Assembly (NCBI GenBank): GCA_016786845.1
Contig: JAEUVB010000021.1
Location: 248,001 to 312,000, forward strand
Direction: 5' to 3'
DNA length: 64,000 nt
Origin: Chitinophagaceae bacterium
GTDB lineage: Bacteria; Bacteroidota; Bacteroidia; Chitinophagales; Chitinophagaceae
The notes beneath the pieces are model-generated. The model was not told the origin of the DNA. It made no database searches and worked only from the letters and a program-made list of their open reading frames with translations. The translations under genes and the position numbers were made by a program. Below are positions 50,897 through 60,219 of this stretch, piece by piece. Numbering within the stretch: the first letter of the stretch is position 1; every line of letters starts with the position of its first letter.

Positions 50897-52219
50897 ATGC
50901 GAAAAATCATTTTTTCACTCCTGACACTCACGGCGATACAGTCGGTGAATGCCCAATCGGTGAACATCAAGTTTACCGAGTATGACCTGCCCAACGGCCT
51001 CCACGTGATTCTGCACGAAGACCACACCATTCCTACCGTGGCCATTTCTGTGCTCTATCATGTAGGATCTAAAAACGAAGATCCAACCCGTACCGGCTTT
51101 GCCCACTTCTTCGAACATCTTTTGTTTGAAGGCTCCGAGAATATCGAGCGTGGCGAATACATGAAGCTCATCCAGAACAACGGTGGCGTCATCAATGCCA
51201 ATACGACCTTCGACCGTACCTTCTATTTTGAAACCCTGCCTTCCAATAAGCTGGAACAAGGCCTGTGGATGGAAAGCGAGCGTATGCTGCACGCCAAGAT
51301 CGATGATATCGGCCTCGAAACCCAACGTAAAGTGGTGAAGGAAGAGAAAAAACAACGCTACGAGAATACGCCTTATGGCCGCCTGCTCGAGCAAATTTTC
51401 AAAAATGCCTATACCAAACACCCTTATCAATGGACCCCTATCGGTGAAGCGCAATACATCGATCAGGCTTCATTGCCGGAGTTTATGGATTTCTATAAAA
51501 CATTCTATGTGCCCAATAACGCTACCCTCAGTGTTGGCGGCGACTTGAATGTAGCTCAGGCCAAAGCCTGGATCGAAAAATATTTCGGTGGTATTCCGAA
51601 GGGCACAAAAACCATTCCTCGTCCGAATATTGTAGAACCGGCACAAACCGAAGAGAAGCGTGTTACTTTTTACGATAAAGTACAATTGCCTGCGGTCGTG
51701 TTTGCCTATCATACACCCGCACAAGGAACCCCGGAGGCTTATGCCTTGGAAATGGTGTCGAAAATTTTATCGCAAGGAAAAAGCTCACGTCTGCAAAAAC
51801 AAGTGGTGGATGTGCAACAAAAAGCAGTTGCTGCAGGAGCCTTCAATTTACCTTCCGAAGATCCGGGATTAGCCATGATGTTTGGTATCGGCAATATGGG
51901 TGTTACGCCTGAAGATTTGGAAAAATCGATGAATGATGAAGTGGAGAAAATTCTGAAAGACGGAATCTCTGCGGAGGAATTACAGAAATGTAAAAACCAG
52001 CTCGAAAATGAATTTATTTCTCAGAACCAACGCGTACTCGGTATCGTTGAAAATCTGGCCAACTATCATGTATACTATGGTGATGCCAATTTGATCAATA
52101 AAGAATTGGACCGCTATATGAAAGTGACCACCAATGATATGATGGCTGCCGCGAAAAAATATTTCACGAAGAGCAATCGTCTGGTACTTTATTATTTACC
52201 TGATAGCCGCAAGAACTAA
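50897..52219 (+). CDS. M16 family zinc peptidase, catalytic partner
   Basis: 440 residues. Signal peptide MRKIIFSLLTLTAIQSVNA. Inverted zinc motif HFFEH (H70, E73, H74) with the distal Glu of an ERGEYM-like segment in the following helix; the family motif GGDLNVAQAKAWIEKYFGGIP opens the second half. It is the catalytic half of a two-gene M16 pair (35 bases before the second). The pair is expected to form a PqqL/insulinase-like chamber in the periplasm or on the surface that degrades unfolded peptides. Both genes are rich in high-expression codons compared with neighbours. Confidence 0.95.
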   Translation: MRKIIFSLLTLTAIQSVNAQSVNIKFTEYDLPNGLHVILHEDHTIPTVAISVLYHVGSKNEDPTRTGFAHFFEHLLFEGSENIERGEYMKLIQNNGGVINANTTFDRTFYFETLPSNKLEQGLWMESERMLHAKIDDIGLETQRKVVKEEKKQRYENTPYGRLLEQIFKNAYTKHPYQWTPIGEAQYIDQASLPEFMDFYKTFYVPNNATLSVGGDLNVAQAKAWIEKYFGGIPKGTKTIPRPNIVEPAQTEEKRVTFYDKVQLPAVVFAYHTPAQGTPEAYALEMVSKILSQGKSSRLQKQVVDVQQKAVAAGAFNLPSEDPGLAMMFGIGNMGVTPEDLEKSMNDEVEKILKDGISAEELQKCKNQLENEFISQNQRVLGIVENLANYHVYYGDANLINKELDRYMKVTTNDMMAAAKKYFTKSNRLVLYYLPDSRKN

Positions 52220-52254
52220 TCCCCCTTTCTTATCATTCTAAAATATACATTCAA

Positions 52255-54333
52255 ATGAAAAAATTCATTTTATCCATATTCGCAGCGGGCCTGATCAGCT
52301 CTTCGCTGTTTGCTCAAACCCTCGATCGCAGCATACGCCCTAAGGCAGGTCCGGCTCCGGAAATCCAAATGGGTACCGCTCAATCTTTCGTCACCTCAAA
52401 CGGCATCAAAGTATTTGTGGTTGAAAATCATAAACTACCGGTCGTTACTTATTCAGTCGACTTCGATATTCGTCCGGAACTGCAAGGCGACATGGTGGGC
52501 TTTAAAGACATGATCGGTGATTTGTTGACCGCCGGTACCAAAAACAAAAGCAAGGATCAATTCAATGAAGAGCTCGACATGCTCGGTGCTACCTTGGCTA
52601 TAGGCAGCGACGGTATCTTTATGCAGAGCCTGAAAAAGAACTCTGACAAATTACTGGCCCTTGCGAGTGAAGTATTGACGACACCGGCTTTTTCACAAGC
52701 TGAATTAGACAAATTGAAAAAGCAGGCTAAATCCGGTTTGGCACAACAACAAGACGATCCGGAAGCCATGAGTGCCAACATCACTTCTATCCTCAACTTC
52801 GGTAAGGGACATCCTTATGGTGAAGTGATGACCGAAAAGAGTGTCGACAAAATCACCCTGGAGCGTTGCAAGAAATTTTTCGAAACCTATTTCCGTCCCA
52901 ATGTAGCCTATATGGCTGTGGTGGGCGATATCACATTGGCCGAAGCGAAAGCACAAATTGAAAAGAACTTTGCCAAGTGGGAAAAGAAAGATGTGCCTCG
53001 CGCCAACTATCCTACCCCTAAAATGCCAACAGGTGCGGCAGTGGCTGTAGTGAACAAAGGTGGCGCAGTTCAAAGTGTCATCGATGTGACCTATCCCATC
53101 AATATGCGCCCGGGCGATCCTGATGAAATTAAATTGAAAGTTGCCAATGGTATCCTGGGTGGCGGTAGCACAGGTCGTTTGTTTCAAAACCTGCGTGAGA
53201 CCCATGCCTGGACCTATGGTTCTTACTCTTCATTCCGTACCGATGAATTGCCGAATGCCGGTGTATTCTCGGCCACGGCCAATAGTACCACTTCAGCCAG
53301 CGATAGCTCTGTAGCCGAGATCATCAAAGAAATGGAACGCCTGCGCACCGAACCGGTGAAACAAGCTGACCTTGATGGTTACAAAAATTACATGGCCGGC
53401 ACGTTCGCCCTTAGCCTCGAAGATCCTAAGACTTTGGCTCGCTTTGCCATCAACGAACGCAAATACAATATGCCGAAAGACTACTACAAGAATTATTTGA
53501 AGAATGTAGAAAAAGTAACGGCACAAGATGTGATGGCTGTGGCTAAGAAATATATCACGCCGGGTGTGGCTCATATTACCGTGGCGGGAGACAAAAAGCA
53601 AGTAGCAGACAAATTGAAAAAATTTGGACCTGTAACGGTTTATGATTTGTATGGCAATGTGGTGAAAGACGAACCCGCCAAAGCCATCCCGGCCAACCTG
53701 AATGCGAAGCAAGTGATTCAAAAGCATATCGAAGTTACAGGTGGCGAAGCAGCCTGGGCCAAGGTTCAAGACCTCACCATGAACATGACCACCGATATGC
53801 AGGGTATGTCTATCAATATCAAAACCATTCGTAAGGCACCCAATAAAATGATGTTGGATGTGAATGCTGCCGGACAAAGTTTCCAAAAGATTGTGTTCGA
53901 TGGTGCGAAAGGTTATACCGTGCAAATGGGACAAAAGAAAGACCTGGAAGCAGAAGAGATCAAGGAATATGCCGACGAAGCAACGATGAATAAAGACCTG
54001 GGTTATTTGAGCCCGAGTGTGAAACTTGAATTGAAAGGAACCGAGAAAGTGAACGATCAGGATGCCTATCAGGTAGAGATCACCAAAGCCAATGGCGACA
54101 AGATCACAGAGTATTATGATATGGCTACCGGCTTCAAAGTAAAAAGCGAACAGAGTCAGGCTACCCCACAAGGCAGCATGACGCAGACTACTTACTACAT
54201 GGATTACAAAGACGGTCCGGGCGGATTAAAATTCCCGAACATGATCAAGCAAAATGCAGGTCCGCAAATGATGGAAATGAAATTGCAAAGTGTGGAATTG
54301 AATACCAGTGTAAGCGACGATACGTTTAAATAA
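52255..54333 (+). CDS. M16 family non-catalytic partner with LolA-like C-terminal domain
   Basis: 692 residues. Signal peptide MKKFILSIFAAGLISSSLFAQ. Two M16 lobes (about 40-450), but where the catalytic partner has HFFEH this protein has KDMIGD, so zinc is not bound. The substrate-binding lobe keeps GGGSTGRLFQNLRETHAWTYG and R/Y residues of the partner subunit. Residues about 480-692 are an added beta-rich domain (VTGGEAAWAKVQDLTMNMT, YYDMATGFKVKSE, DYKDGPGGLKFPNMI), like outer-membrane lipoprotein-sorting (LolA/DUF4292-type) proteins. Co-transcribed with the catalytic partner and ended by a good terminator. Confidence 0.93.
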   Translation: MKKFILSIFAAGLISSSLFAQTLDRSIRPKAGPAPEIQMGTAQSFVTSNGIKVFVVENHKLPVVTYSVDFDIRPELQGDMVGFKDMIGDLLTAGTKNKSKDQFNEELDMLGATLAIGSDGIFMQSLKKNSDKLLALASEVLTTPAFSQAELDKLKKQAKSGLAQQQDDPEAMSANITSILNFGKGHPYGEVMTEKSVDKITLERCKKFFETYFRPNVAYMAVVGDITLAEAKAQIEKNFAKWEKKDVPRANYPTPKMPTGAAVAVVNKGGAVQSVIDVTYPINMRPGDPDEIKLKVANGILGGGSTGRLFQNLRETHAWTYGSYSSFRTDELPNAGVFSATANSTTSASDSSVAEIIKEMERLRTEPVKQADLDGYKNYMAGTFALSLEDPKTLARFAINERKYNMPKDYYKNYLKNVEKVTAQDVMAVAKKYITPGVAHITVAGDKKQVADKLKKFGPVTVYDLYGNVVKDEPAKAIPANLNAKQVIQKHIEVTGGEAAWAKVQDLTMNMTTDMQGMSINIKTIRKAPNKMMLDVNAAGQSFQKIVFDGAKGYTVQMGQKKDLEAEEIKEYADEATMNKDLGYLSPSVKLELKGTEKVNDQDAYQVEITKANGDKITEYYDMATGFKVKSEQSQATPQGSMTQTTYYMDYKDGPGGLKFPNMIKQNAGPQMMEMKLQSVELNTSVSDDTFK

Positions 54334-54355
54334 ACTCATACTTTAATGAAAAAGG

Positions 54356-54382
54356 AACCGGCTCGAAAGGGCCGGTTTTTTT
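54356..54382 (+). terminator. Rho-independent terminator of the M16 pair
   Basis: Stem AACCGGC/GCCGGTT (54356-54362 and 54371-54377) with an 8-base loop, followed by a T-run to 54382. It is 22 bases past the stop codon of the second M16 gene. Confidence 0.9.
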
Positions 54383-54391
54383 ATGGGGTAT

Positions 54392-54606
54392 CGGAGCTGT
54401 CATCCCGGTTGTTCCGGCTTCTTTAGTCTCGTCGCATCCATAAATTTTCATGCCGGGACAGACCGGGATCTGACGTTACTTAATGTATCTCCTATCGAAA
54501 TGTTGTGGCACTTCGGAACTGTCAGTCCTACGGAGCTGTCATCCCGGTTGGCTTGGTTTCCTTTCCGCTTACGGAATAAGGAAACAGCCAGACCTGGATC
54601 TGATGT
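54392..54606. repeat. Two tandem copies of an intergenic repeat element
   Basis: The 20-mer starting CGGAGCTGTCATCCCGG occurs at 54392 and again at 54531, 139 bp apart. Each copy ends about 65-80 bases later in an inverted counterpart (GACCGGGATCTGA at 54465-54477, GACCTGGATCTGA at 54593-54605), so each can fold into a hairpin of REP/MITE type. No gene lies in 54383-54668. Similar GTCATCCCGG elements are common between genes in Bacteroidota; no transposase is here. Confidence 0.65.
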
Positions 54607-54668
54607 AATTGATCGTGATTCAATGGAAATATCGAGCCAACTAAAAACTAAACATTAAACACTCAAAA

Positions 54669-54899
54669 CTACCCCCTGCCCTCTTTCCTTTTCAAATACA
54701 AATACAAACTCTCCACCTTAGCCCTCGCCCATGGCGTCTTCCTTAAAAACGTCAAACTCGATTTAATACTCGGATCGAAATGAAAACAATTAATCTTCAC
54801 CTGAGAAGCCAAATACTCCCAGCCATAATTCTCCACCAACCATACCATGATGTTTTCAAGCGTGATGCCGTGCAGAGGGTCTTTATTGGGGATGGACAT
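54669..54899 (-). CDS. VF530 family DNA-binding protein
   Basis: 76 residues. The family pattern is complete: [58 protein letters not shown]530-type proteins are small helical proteins assigned as DNA-binding from structure; the target is unknown. Monocistronic. Confidence 0.92.
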   Translation of the reverse strand: MSIPNKDPLHGITLENIMVWLVENYGWEYLASQVKINCFHFDPSIKSSLTFLRKTPWARAKVESLYLYLKRKEGRG

Positions 54900-55005
54900 G
54901 GTGCGAAAATAAGGGAGAATGGGGAAGAATTAATAACTCAACCACTACAAGATGGGCAAACAAAGTATTTATTCATCAATTCATAAAGTTACCAATTTAA
55001 CTCTC

Positions 55006-55701
55006 CTAAGCCAATAACACTTCCAATTTCATTTTCCATTTTTCCCAATCTTTCATTTCCTTAGTTTGTAAATCTAAAAATTTCTGTGTGTGGTCATGAT
55101 GTATTAAATGACAAAGTTCGTGTATGATTACATATTCGATACAGCCTTTGGGTGCTTTAATCAATTGAGGATTTAAAATGATTTTTCCTTTTGGGGTGCA
55201 ACTTCCCCAACGTGTCGGCATGTCCCTTAAAACAATAGAACTTGGTTCTACTTTGTATTTTTTGAATTTTTCAATGAGCGGTGCTGCGACAACATGAAAC
55301 TTTGTCCGTGCATGTTGTAAATACCAAGCGCCTAATAGGTCCTTTGCTCTCGATTTTTCACCGGCTATCACTTCAATGAATTTGCCTTTTAGCTTAACCG
55401 ATTCCTCTTTGCCTATTTGAATGTTTAATCGGTACTGTCTGCCCAGATACAAATGCGTTTCACCGCTTACATATTTTCGTTGTGGCGTCTTTGGATGAAA
55501 GGAAAGAAAGAAGCTTTGTTGTTTAATGATCCATGGTGCTTTTTTTCTTATTTTCTCTTTTACAATTTCCATGGTAGTGCCTACCGGTGCTTTTACCAGT
55601 ATATCCATTTCAGGAGTGACCGTTATGCCCAGCGATTTTCTGTCGGAATACTCTAAACGAAACTCTATTGTTCTGCTCCCAAACTGTATTGCTGCTGTCA
55701 T
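55006..55701 (-). CDS. YgjP/SprT-type zinc metallopeptidase at end of the RM locus
   Basis: 231 residues. Zinc motif H194-E195-LC-H198 with further His in HHDH (201-204), in the order HELCHL-IHHDHTQKF typical of the YgjP/WLM (DUF45) family, preceded by MPTRWGSCTPKGKIILNP, another family hallmark. Its ATG overlaps the hsdR stop (TAATG), so it is translated as part of the restriction operon. Such a gene is often found next to hsdR, suggesting a role in turnover of restriction subunits or of DNA-bound proteins; this is inference. Confidence 0.92.
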   Translation of the reverse strand: MTAAIQFGSRTIEFRLEYSDRKSLGITVTPEMDILVKAPVGTTMEIVKEKIRKKAPWIIKQQSFFLSFHPKTPQRKYVSGETHLYLGRQYRLNIQIGKEESVKLKGKFIEVIAGEKSRAKDLLGAWYLQHARTKFHVVAAPLIEKFKKYKVEPSSIVLRDMPTRWGSCTPKGKIILNPQLIKAPKGCIEYVIIHELCHLIHHDHTQKFLDLQTKEMKDWEKWKMKLEVLLA

Positions 55702-58700
55702 TATTTATAACGGATTTTAGCCACTTCAATACAATCTTCCGCAATTCTATCCATCTCTTTGAACGACAAGTCCACATTGTATTTGTCTCGTACTTCATCA
55801 ATCAGATAGTCGCCAATTTCAATTAGCAATTTTCCGGTGATGTTTGTTTTGTATTGCCAGTCAATAATGGGTTTGCCATTGTCCAATACAGAAGCTTGAA
55901 TCAGGTCGTCAATTTGTAAAGCCGTTTGCACTGCAACTTCTTTACGAACTATATTGTCCTGAATTTTTTCAGTTAATGCCTCAAGGGTCAAGCCGTAAAA
56001 TGCTTTTGCAATATCTCTGTCTAAAAGTTGCTCCGGGATATCATTGTCGGTATGAGCCAATACATTGTTCATGATGTCCTCAGCCCTGCTCAGGTATTGT
56101 GCTTCGCTGATTCTTTTGGCTTCGTAGTCTGCTATGGTCTCTTTCAGCATTTGCGAAAACTTCTTGTAGAAGGCAGGATCCTCATCCATTTTCTCCGTGA
56201 TATGCTTCGCAGTTCTACTCGCAATCTTATCTGCCTTGGCTGCCTTACCTGTAGTATTTTCTACTTCTTGCTGAAATTTGTCTTTATCGAAAATGTTTAC
56301 CAACTCTGTAATAGTCTCAATCTTCTCTGTAGTAATATGAGTATCAATTAGTTTTTGAATTTGCCCTTCGTATTGTTTGTAGTCTATTTCGTCACTATAT
56401 CGTTCTATAACGGCCAAACGTAGTTTCAGGAACATGGTCAAATCATCCTTGTAGCGTTTGATGGTTTTTTCTTCCACGTCTTTATGGAATTGAATCGAAG
56501 ATAACGCCAGTTTCAAACTTTTGGCAAAGGCTGCCAGTTTATCATAAAATATTACCCTTATCGATTCATCTTTTAATAATTGTTGATAAGCCTCTGCGTC
56601 ACGCTTGTTTGGAATGGTCTTGAAAATATCCCATAGGTCTGAATGCTTTTGTGGTAGCTTTTTGATTTCGTCCGAAATATTGGTGAGTGTTCCCGCTAAA
56701 TCTTCATCATCAAAATCTTCAAAAGTGGAGTACATCTGCAAGGCATCATCCAAATTTTCTATTACACCATAATAGTCAATGATGTAACCAAACTCTTTGT
56801 CCGGGTATATGCGGTTTACCCTTGCAATAGCTTGTAAAAGTTTATGGCTTTGCAAATTTCTGGTGAGATATAAGACGGTGTTTTTAGGCTCATCAAAACC
56901 GGTAAGTAATTTGTCAACCACAATTATAATTTCCGGGTCCTTCTGAAATTTAAAACGGCTGATGATGTTCTTCTCATATATTTTGGAATTGCCGTGTTCA
57001 TCCATCATTTTATTCCAAAAAGATTTCACCTTTTCCGATGTTTTTTCATACGCGCTTTCTTCACCTTCTCTGTCATCGGAGGATGAAATCAACACTTCAC
57101 TACTGACGATGCCAATTTCATCCAGATATTCCTTGTATTTGATGGCATTTACTTTTTTATCGCAAACCAATTGCCCTTTGAAAGGCGTTCTTCCTTGCCA
57201 GTTATCCCGAAAATGATAACTGATATCCCAGGCAATCATTCGCATCTTTTGCTCGGCTGAATTCAAATGATCATATCGAGCGAATTTCTTCTTGATGTCA
57301 GCTTTTTGATAATCTGTTAAAGGTTCTGAAACCATACCAAAAAAAGTATCGATCGGACTTTCATTTACATTTTGCAAGGCTAACCTCCCTTCATATAGCA
57401 GTGGTACAACCGCTTTGTCTTTTACGGCTTGGTCCACCGTATAGGCATCAATCATTCCACCAAATTTCTCTGCTGTACTTTTATCTTTCTTGAACAACGG
57501 TGTTCCGGTCATGGCTATGAAGCAGGCATTGGGCAAGGTTTTTTGCATGTCGATATTAAACGTTCCATGCTGAGTTCGGTGTCCCTCGTCTACCAACACA
57601 AATATGTCGTGACTTTCCAAAGGCTTGCTAATTTTTTTAACGGCTGCCACAAATTTGTTGATGATGGTGGTTACGACAGCATCGCTTTTGCTTTCCAGTA
57701 ATTCAACCAATCGCTGACCCGTTGTAGCATTTTCCACAAACCTTCCGCACTTGCGGAATGTGCCTGTAATTTGGTTGTCCAAATCGGTTCGGTCTGTCAC
57801 CAACACAATTTTGGGATTACGAATGCTAGGTTCCATGGCAATAGCTTGTGCCAGCATCACCATCGTTAATGATTTGCCGCTTCCTTGTGTATGCCATATT
57901 ACTCCGCCTTTTCGTTTTCCATGCTCCACATGCCTAATTCGTTGCATGGATTTTTTAATGGCGAAAAACTGCTGATAGCGGGCGACCTTTTTCTCTCCAT
58001 TGTCGAACAAAATAAAATTGAATATAATATCCATCAATCGTTCAGGACGACATAAGCCAAACAAATAATGATCTTGCTCAGTTGGTAGAATGTCTTGTTG
58101 TTCCAGAGCATCAAAGTATTGTCGAACATATTTGAAGCGGTCCGAAAACAATTGTTCCTTTATAGTAATCTGAAGGGACTTGTTTTTGAGTTGCTGCAAT
58201 TTTGTTTTGTAGTTCCGTTCATCTTCATCGCTGTTGAATTTCTCTTGCCACTTAGCCCAAAATTTTTCAGGTGTGGCGTTGGTGGCATAGGCTGCTTCCT
58301 GTGTGGCGATGCTCAACGTGAGTTGCGAATACACATATAAATTTCTAATTCCATCCTCCTGTTGATTTCTTAAATGTTGACTAATGGCCTGTTTCAAGGG
58401 CTCTTTCATATCCGGGCGTTTACATTCGACGATACAAAGCGGAATGCCATTGACAAATAATATCAAATCTGGGCGGTAATGCTCCTTGCTGGTGCTTCGC
58501 ATGACGCTAAATTCTTCGCTGACATGAAACACATTGTTGCTGATATTTTTCCAATCAATATATTGTAAAGTAAAACTTTTTTTGTCGCCATCTACACTTT
58601 GCTCCAAAGCCTGACCTAACGTGAGCAGGTTATATGCCTTTTCACTGGCAGCAATATAGCCTTCGTTCATGGGCAGGTTTTTCAAGGCCAAGATTCCCCG

Positions 58701-58928
58701 TTCAATATTTTCGTCTGTGAAAATGCTGGTTTTAGTGGCACTTACCCGTATGCTATTGATTTCTTTCAACTGCTTCCGCAATACTTCTTCCAGCAATACA
58801 TTGGTAGTTTTGCCTCCTCTTTGTCTGTCTGCTTCCGCCGGACTCAAATAGGTATAGCCCAAATTCGCCAACATTTGTAATGCAGGAATCTGACTGATAT
58901 GATCTTCTTTAAAACTTGGTGTTTCCAT
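55701..58928 (-). CDS. hsdR: Type I restriction enzyme R subunit
   Basis: 1,075 residues from the ATG at 58928 (METPSFKEDHISQIPAL); the frame extends to an ATG at 58979 but those 17 codons run through an inverted repeat. N-terminal nuclease of the PD-(E/D)xK kind: Asp154 in RPDLILF and E168-x-K170 in CIVECKRPD. Superfamily 2 translocase: Walker A HTQGSGKS, DEAD-like LVDEGHR, motif III MTGTPLF, and motif VI ARVNRIYPD. Cleaves unmodified DNA after ATP-driven translocation, in complex with HsdM and HsdS. No frameshift seen. Fourth gene downstream of hsdM/hsdS, separated from hsdS by a membrane protein and Fic. Confidence 0.96.
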   Translation of the reverse strand: METPSFKEDHISQIPALQMLANLGYTYLSPAEADRQRGGKTTNVLLEEVLRKQLKEINSIRVSATKTSIFTDENIERGILALKNLPMNEGYIAASEKAYNLLTLGQALEQSVDGDKKSFTLQYIDWKNISNNVFHVSEEFSVMRSTSKEHYRPDLILFVNGIPLCIVECKRPDMKEPLKQAISQHLRNQQEDGIRNLYVYSQLTLSIATQEAAYATNATPEKFWAKWQEKFNSDEDERNYKTKLQQLKNKSLQITIKEQLFSDRFKYVRQYFDALEQQDILPTEQDHYLFGLCRPERLMDIIFNFILFDNGEKKVARYQQFFAIKKSMQRIRHVEHGKRKGGVIWHTQGSGKSLTMVMLAQAIAMEPSIRNPKIVLVTDRTDLDNQITGTFRKCGRFVENATTGQRLVELLESKSDAVVTTIINKFVAAVKKISKPLESHDIFVLVDEGHRTQHGTFNIDMQKTLPNACFIAMTGTPLFKKDKSTAEKFGGMIDAYTVDQAVKDKAVVPLLYEGRLALQNVNESPIDTFFGMVSEPLTDYQKADIKKKFARYDHLNSAEQKMRMIAWDISYHFRDNWQGRTPFKGQLVCDKKVNAIKYKEYLDEIGIVSSEVLISSSDDREGEESAYEKTSEKVKSFWNKMMDEHGNSKIYEKNIISRFKFQKDPEIIIVVDKLLTGFDEPKNTVLYLTRNLQSHKLLQAIARVNRIYPDKEFGYIIDYYGVIENLDDALQMYSTFEDFDDEDLAGTLTNISDEIKKLPQKHSDLWDIFKTIPNKRDAEAYQQLLKDESIRVIFYDKLAAFAKSLKLALSSIQFHKDVEEKTIKRYKDDLTMFLKLRLAVIERYSDEIDYKQYEGQIQKLIDTHITTEKIETITELVNIFDKDKFQQEVENTTGKAAKADKIASRTAKHITEKMDEDPAFYKKFSQMLKETIADYEAKRISEAQYLSRAEDIMNNVLAHTDNDIPEQLLDRDIAKAFYGLTLEALTEKIQDNIVRKEVAVQTALQIDDLIQASVLDNGKPIIDWQYKTNITGKLLIEIGDYLIDEVRDKYNVDLSFKEMDRIAEDCIEVAKIRYK

Positions 58929-58948
58929 TATTTTCTTATTTCGATGGT

Positions 58949-58980
58949 CATGTATAGAAAATTGAGGTTTTCTATACATG
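58949..58980. promoter_or_regulatory. Perfect 13-bp inverted repeat upstream of hsdR
   Basis: CATGTATAGAAAA (58949-58961), 6-base spacer, TTTTCTATACATG (58968-58980), with no mismatch. It lies 20 bases before the chosen hsdR start. A third copy of TTTTCTATACATG sits at 59128-59140 over the end of fic. Likely operator for local control of hsdR; the binding protein is unknown (no C-protein or other small regulator is seen). Confidence 0.6.
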
Positions 58981-59084
58981 TTATGTTGCTCATGTGTAAT
59001 TTTTGCCTTTTTTCTTTACATGAAGGCATTTTTTTTGTGATATTTTGCTTTCTTTTCATTTTGTAGAACCCCTACTTAAATAAT

Positions 59085-59139
59085 TTACTCTATACATATT
59101 TCAAAAACATATATAGTAAATGGCGTTTTTCTATACATG
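59085..59139. promoter_or_regulatory. Further CTATACAT copies at the fic/hsdR junction
   Basis: CTATACAT at 59091-59098 lies inside an imperfect palindrome with TTTACT..AGTAAA ends (59085-59121); another copy is at 59132-59139, which encodes the last two codons and stop of fic. With the two in the perfect inverted repeat, four copies occur within 190 bases. A separate weak stem TGCCTT/AAGGCA (about 59009-59033) is followed by T on the plus strand only, so I do not call it a terminator. Confidence 0.5.
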
Positions 59140-60213
59140 TTTTATTTGGTTCACGTTCGACAAGAGGTTATATAAGTCTGTATTGATGTAATAATTGTCC
59201 CTGCCCAACTTCACCTTTTGCACAATACCAATCTGGTCGAGTTCATCCAGATACTTGGTAGCGGTTAGGCGGCTTACCTCCAAATCTTTCATGATGAAAT
59301 CAATTTTGGTGTAAGGATGCTTGAACAGGTTGTTGATTAAATCCTGGCTGTAGAACTTGGTCTCCCTGATTTTCTTCTTGTGCTTCAGCATCAGGTTTTT
59401 TATCCCTTCAATGATTTTGATGGTTTGCAAGGAAGTCTGTTCTACACCTTCAAGTATGTACAGAACCCATTCTTCCCAAGCGTTTTCGGTGCGTACTTTT
59501 TGGAGCAGACGGTAATAATCTGCTTTGTTCTGATTGATGTAGCGGCTTAAATATAGAATAGGCAAATTCAACAAGCCTTCTTTTACTAAATAAAGGATAT
59601 TGATAATCCTGCCCGTTCTACCGTTACCGTCATAAAAGGGATGAATGCTTTCAAACTGATGATGAATAATTGCCATTTTCACAAGAGGGTCCCAATCGCA
59701 CAATTCATTCTCATTGATAAACTGCTCCAAATTGTTCATGAAGGCCAGCACTTCATCATAGGTTTGCGGTGGGGTATAAACGATTTCACCTGTTTTATCA
59801 TTTTTGAGTTCCGTGCCGGGTACTTTTCTAAATCCCGCATCATTTTCTTCCAGTGTTGCCTGCATCCGAGTGATGTAGTTGTTGGACAATATTCCCGTTT
59901 GCTTTACGGTTTCAAATCCCCAACGCAATGCCTCGGCATAGTTGTGCACTTCTTTTGATGCGATGGATTTGAACTCCTTTTTCAGATAATCGCCCTGATA
60001 CAAATCATCATGTGTCGTGATGATATTTTCAATAGCCGAACTGTCTTTGGCTTCCTGCAAGGAAAGTGTGCTGATGAGAATGCTTTCATTCGGAATGCTC
60101 AAGGCAGCCCCTTTCATCTCAGCTAATGCACTACCGGCTGCAGCCGTTTTTTTCATTATGGCTTTGGTTTCTAAATCGAAATCCAAAGGAAGTTGTGGTA
60201 TTTTATATGCCAT
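59131..60213 (-). CDS. Fic family protein with C-terminal winged helix
   Basis: 360 residues. N-terminal Fic_N region with the inhibitory motif S58-SAI-E62-N63 (class II autoinhibition), Fic core with active-site HPFYDGNGRTGR (H191 to R202), which is complete, and a C-terminal winged helix (about 285-345; KTKFYSQDLINNLF-like, KDLEVSRLTATKYLDELDQIG). Fic proteins transfer AMP or other groups to target proteins; with this DNA-binding tail it may modify or regulate its own locus. It lies 6 bases after the unknown membrane protein and between hsdS and hsdR. Confidence 0.94.
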   Translation of the reverse strand: MAYKIPQLPLDFDLETKAIMKKTAAAGSALAEMKGAALSIPNESILISTLSLQEAKDSSAIENIITTHDDLYQGDYLKKEFKSIASKEVHNYAEALRWGFETVKQTGILSNNYITRMQATLEENDAGFRKVPGTELKNDKTGEIVYTPPQTYDEVLAFMNNLEQFINENELCDWDPLVKMAIIHHQFESIHPFYDGNGRTGRIINILYLVKEGLLNLPILYLSRYINQNKADYYRLLQKVRTENAWEEWVLYILEGVEQTSLQTIKIIEGIKNLMLKHKKKIRETKFYSQDLINNLFKHPYTKIDFIMKDLEVSRLTATKYLDELDQIGIVQKVKLGRDNYYINTDLYNLLSNVNQIKHV

Positions 60214-60219
60214 GATGTT

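Noticed and set aside
53293..54171. 292-codon frame on the minus strand opposite the second M16 gene
   Set aside because: It is a mirror of codon bias in the real gene, has His/Phe/Ile-rich composition without domain, and lies fully inside a confirmed CDS.
59009..59041. TGCCTT/AAGGCA stem as a fic terminator
   Set aside because: The T-run follows only on the plus strand, whereas the genes are on the minus strand.
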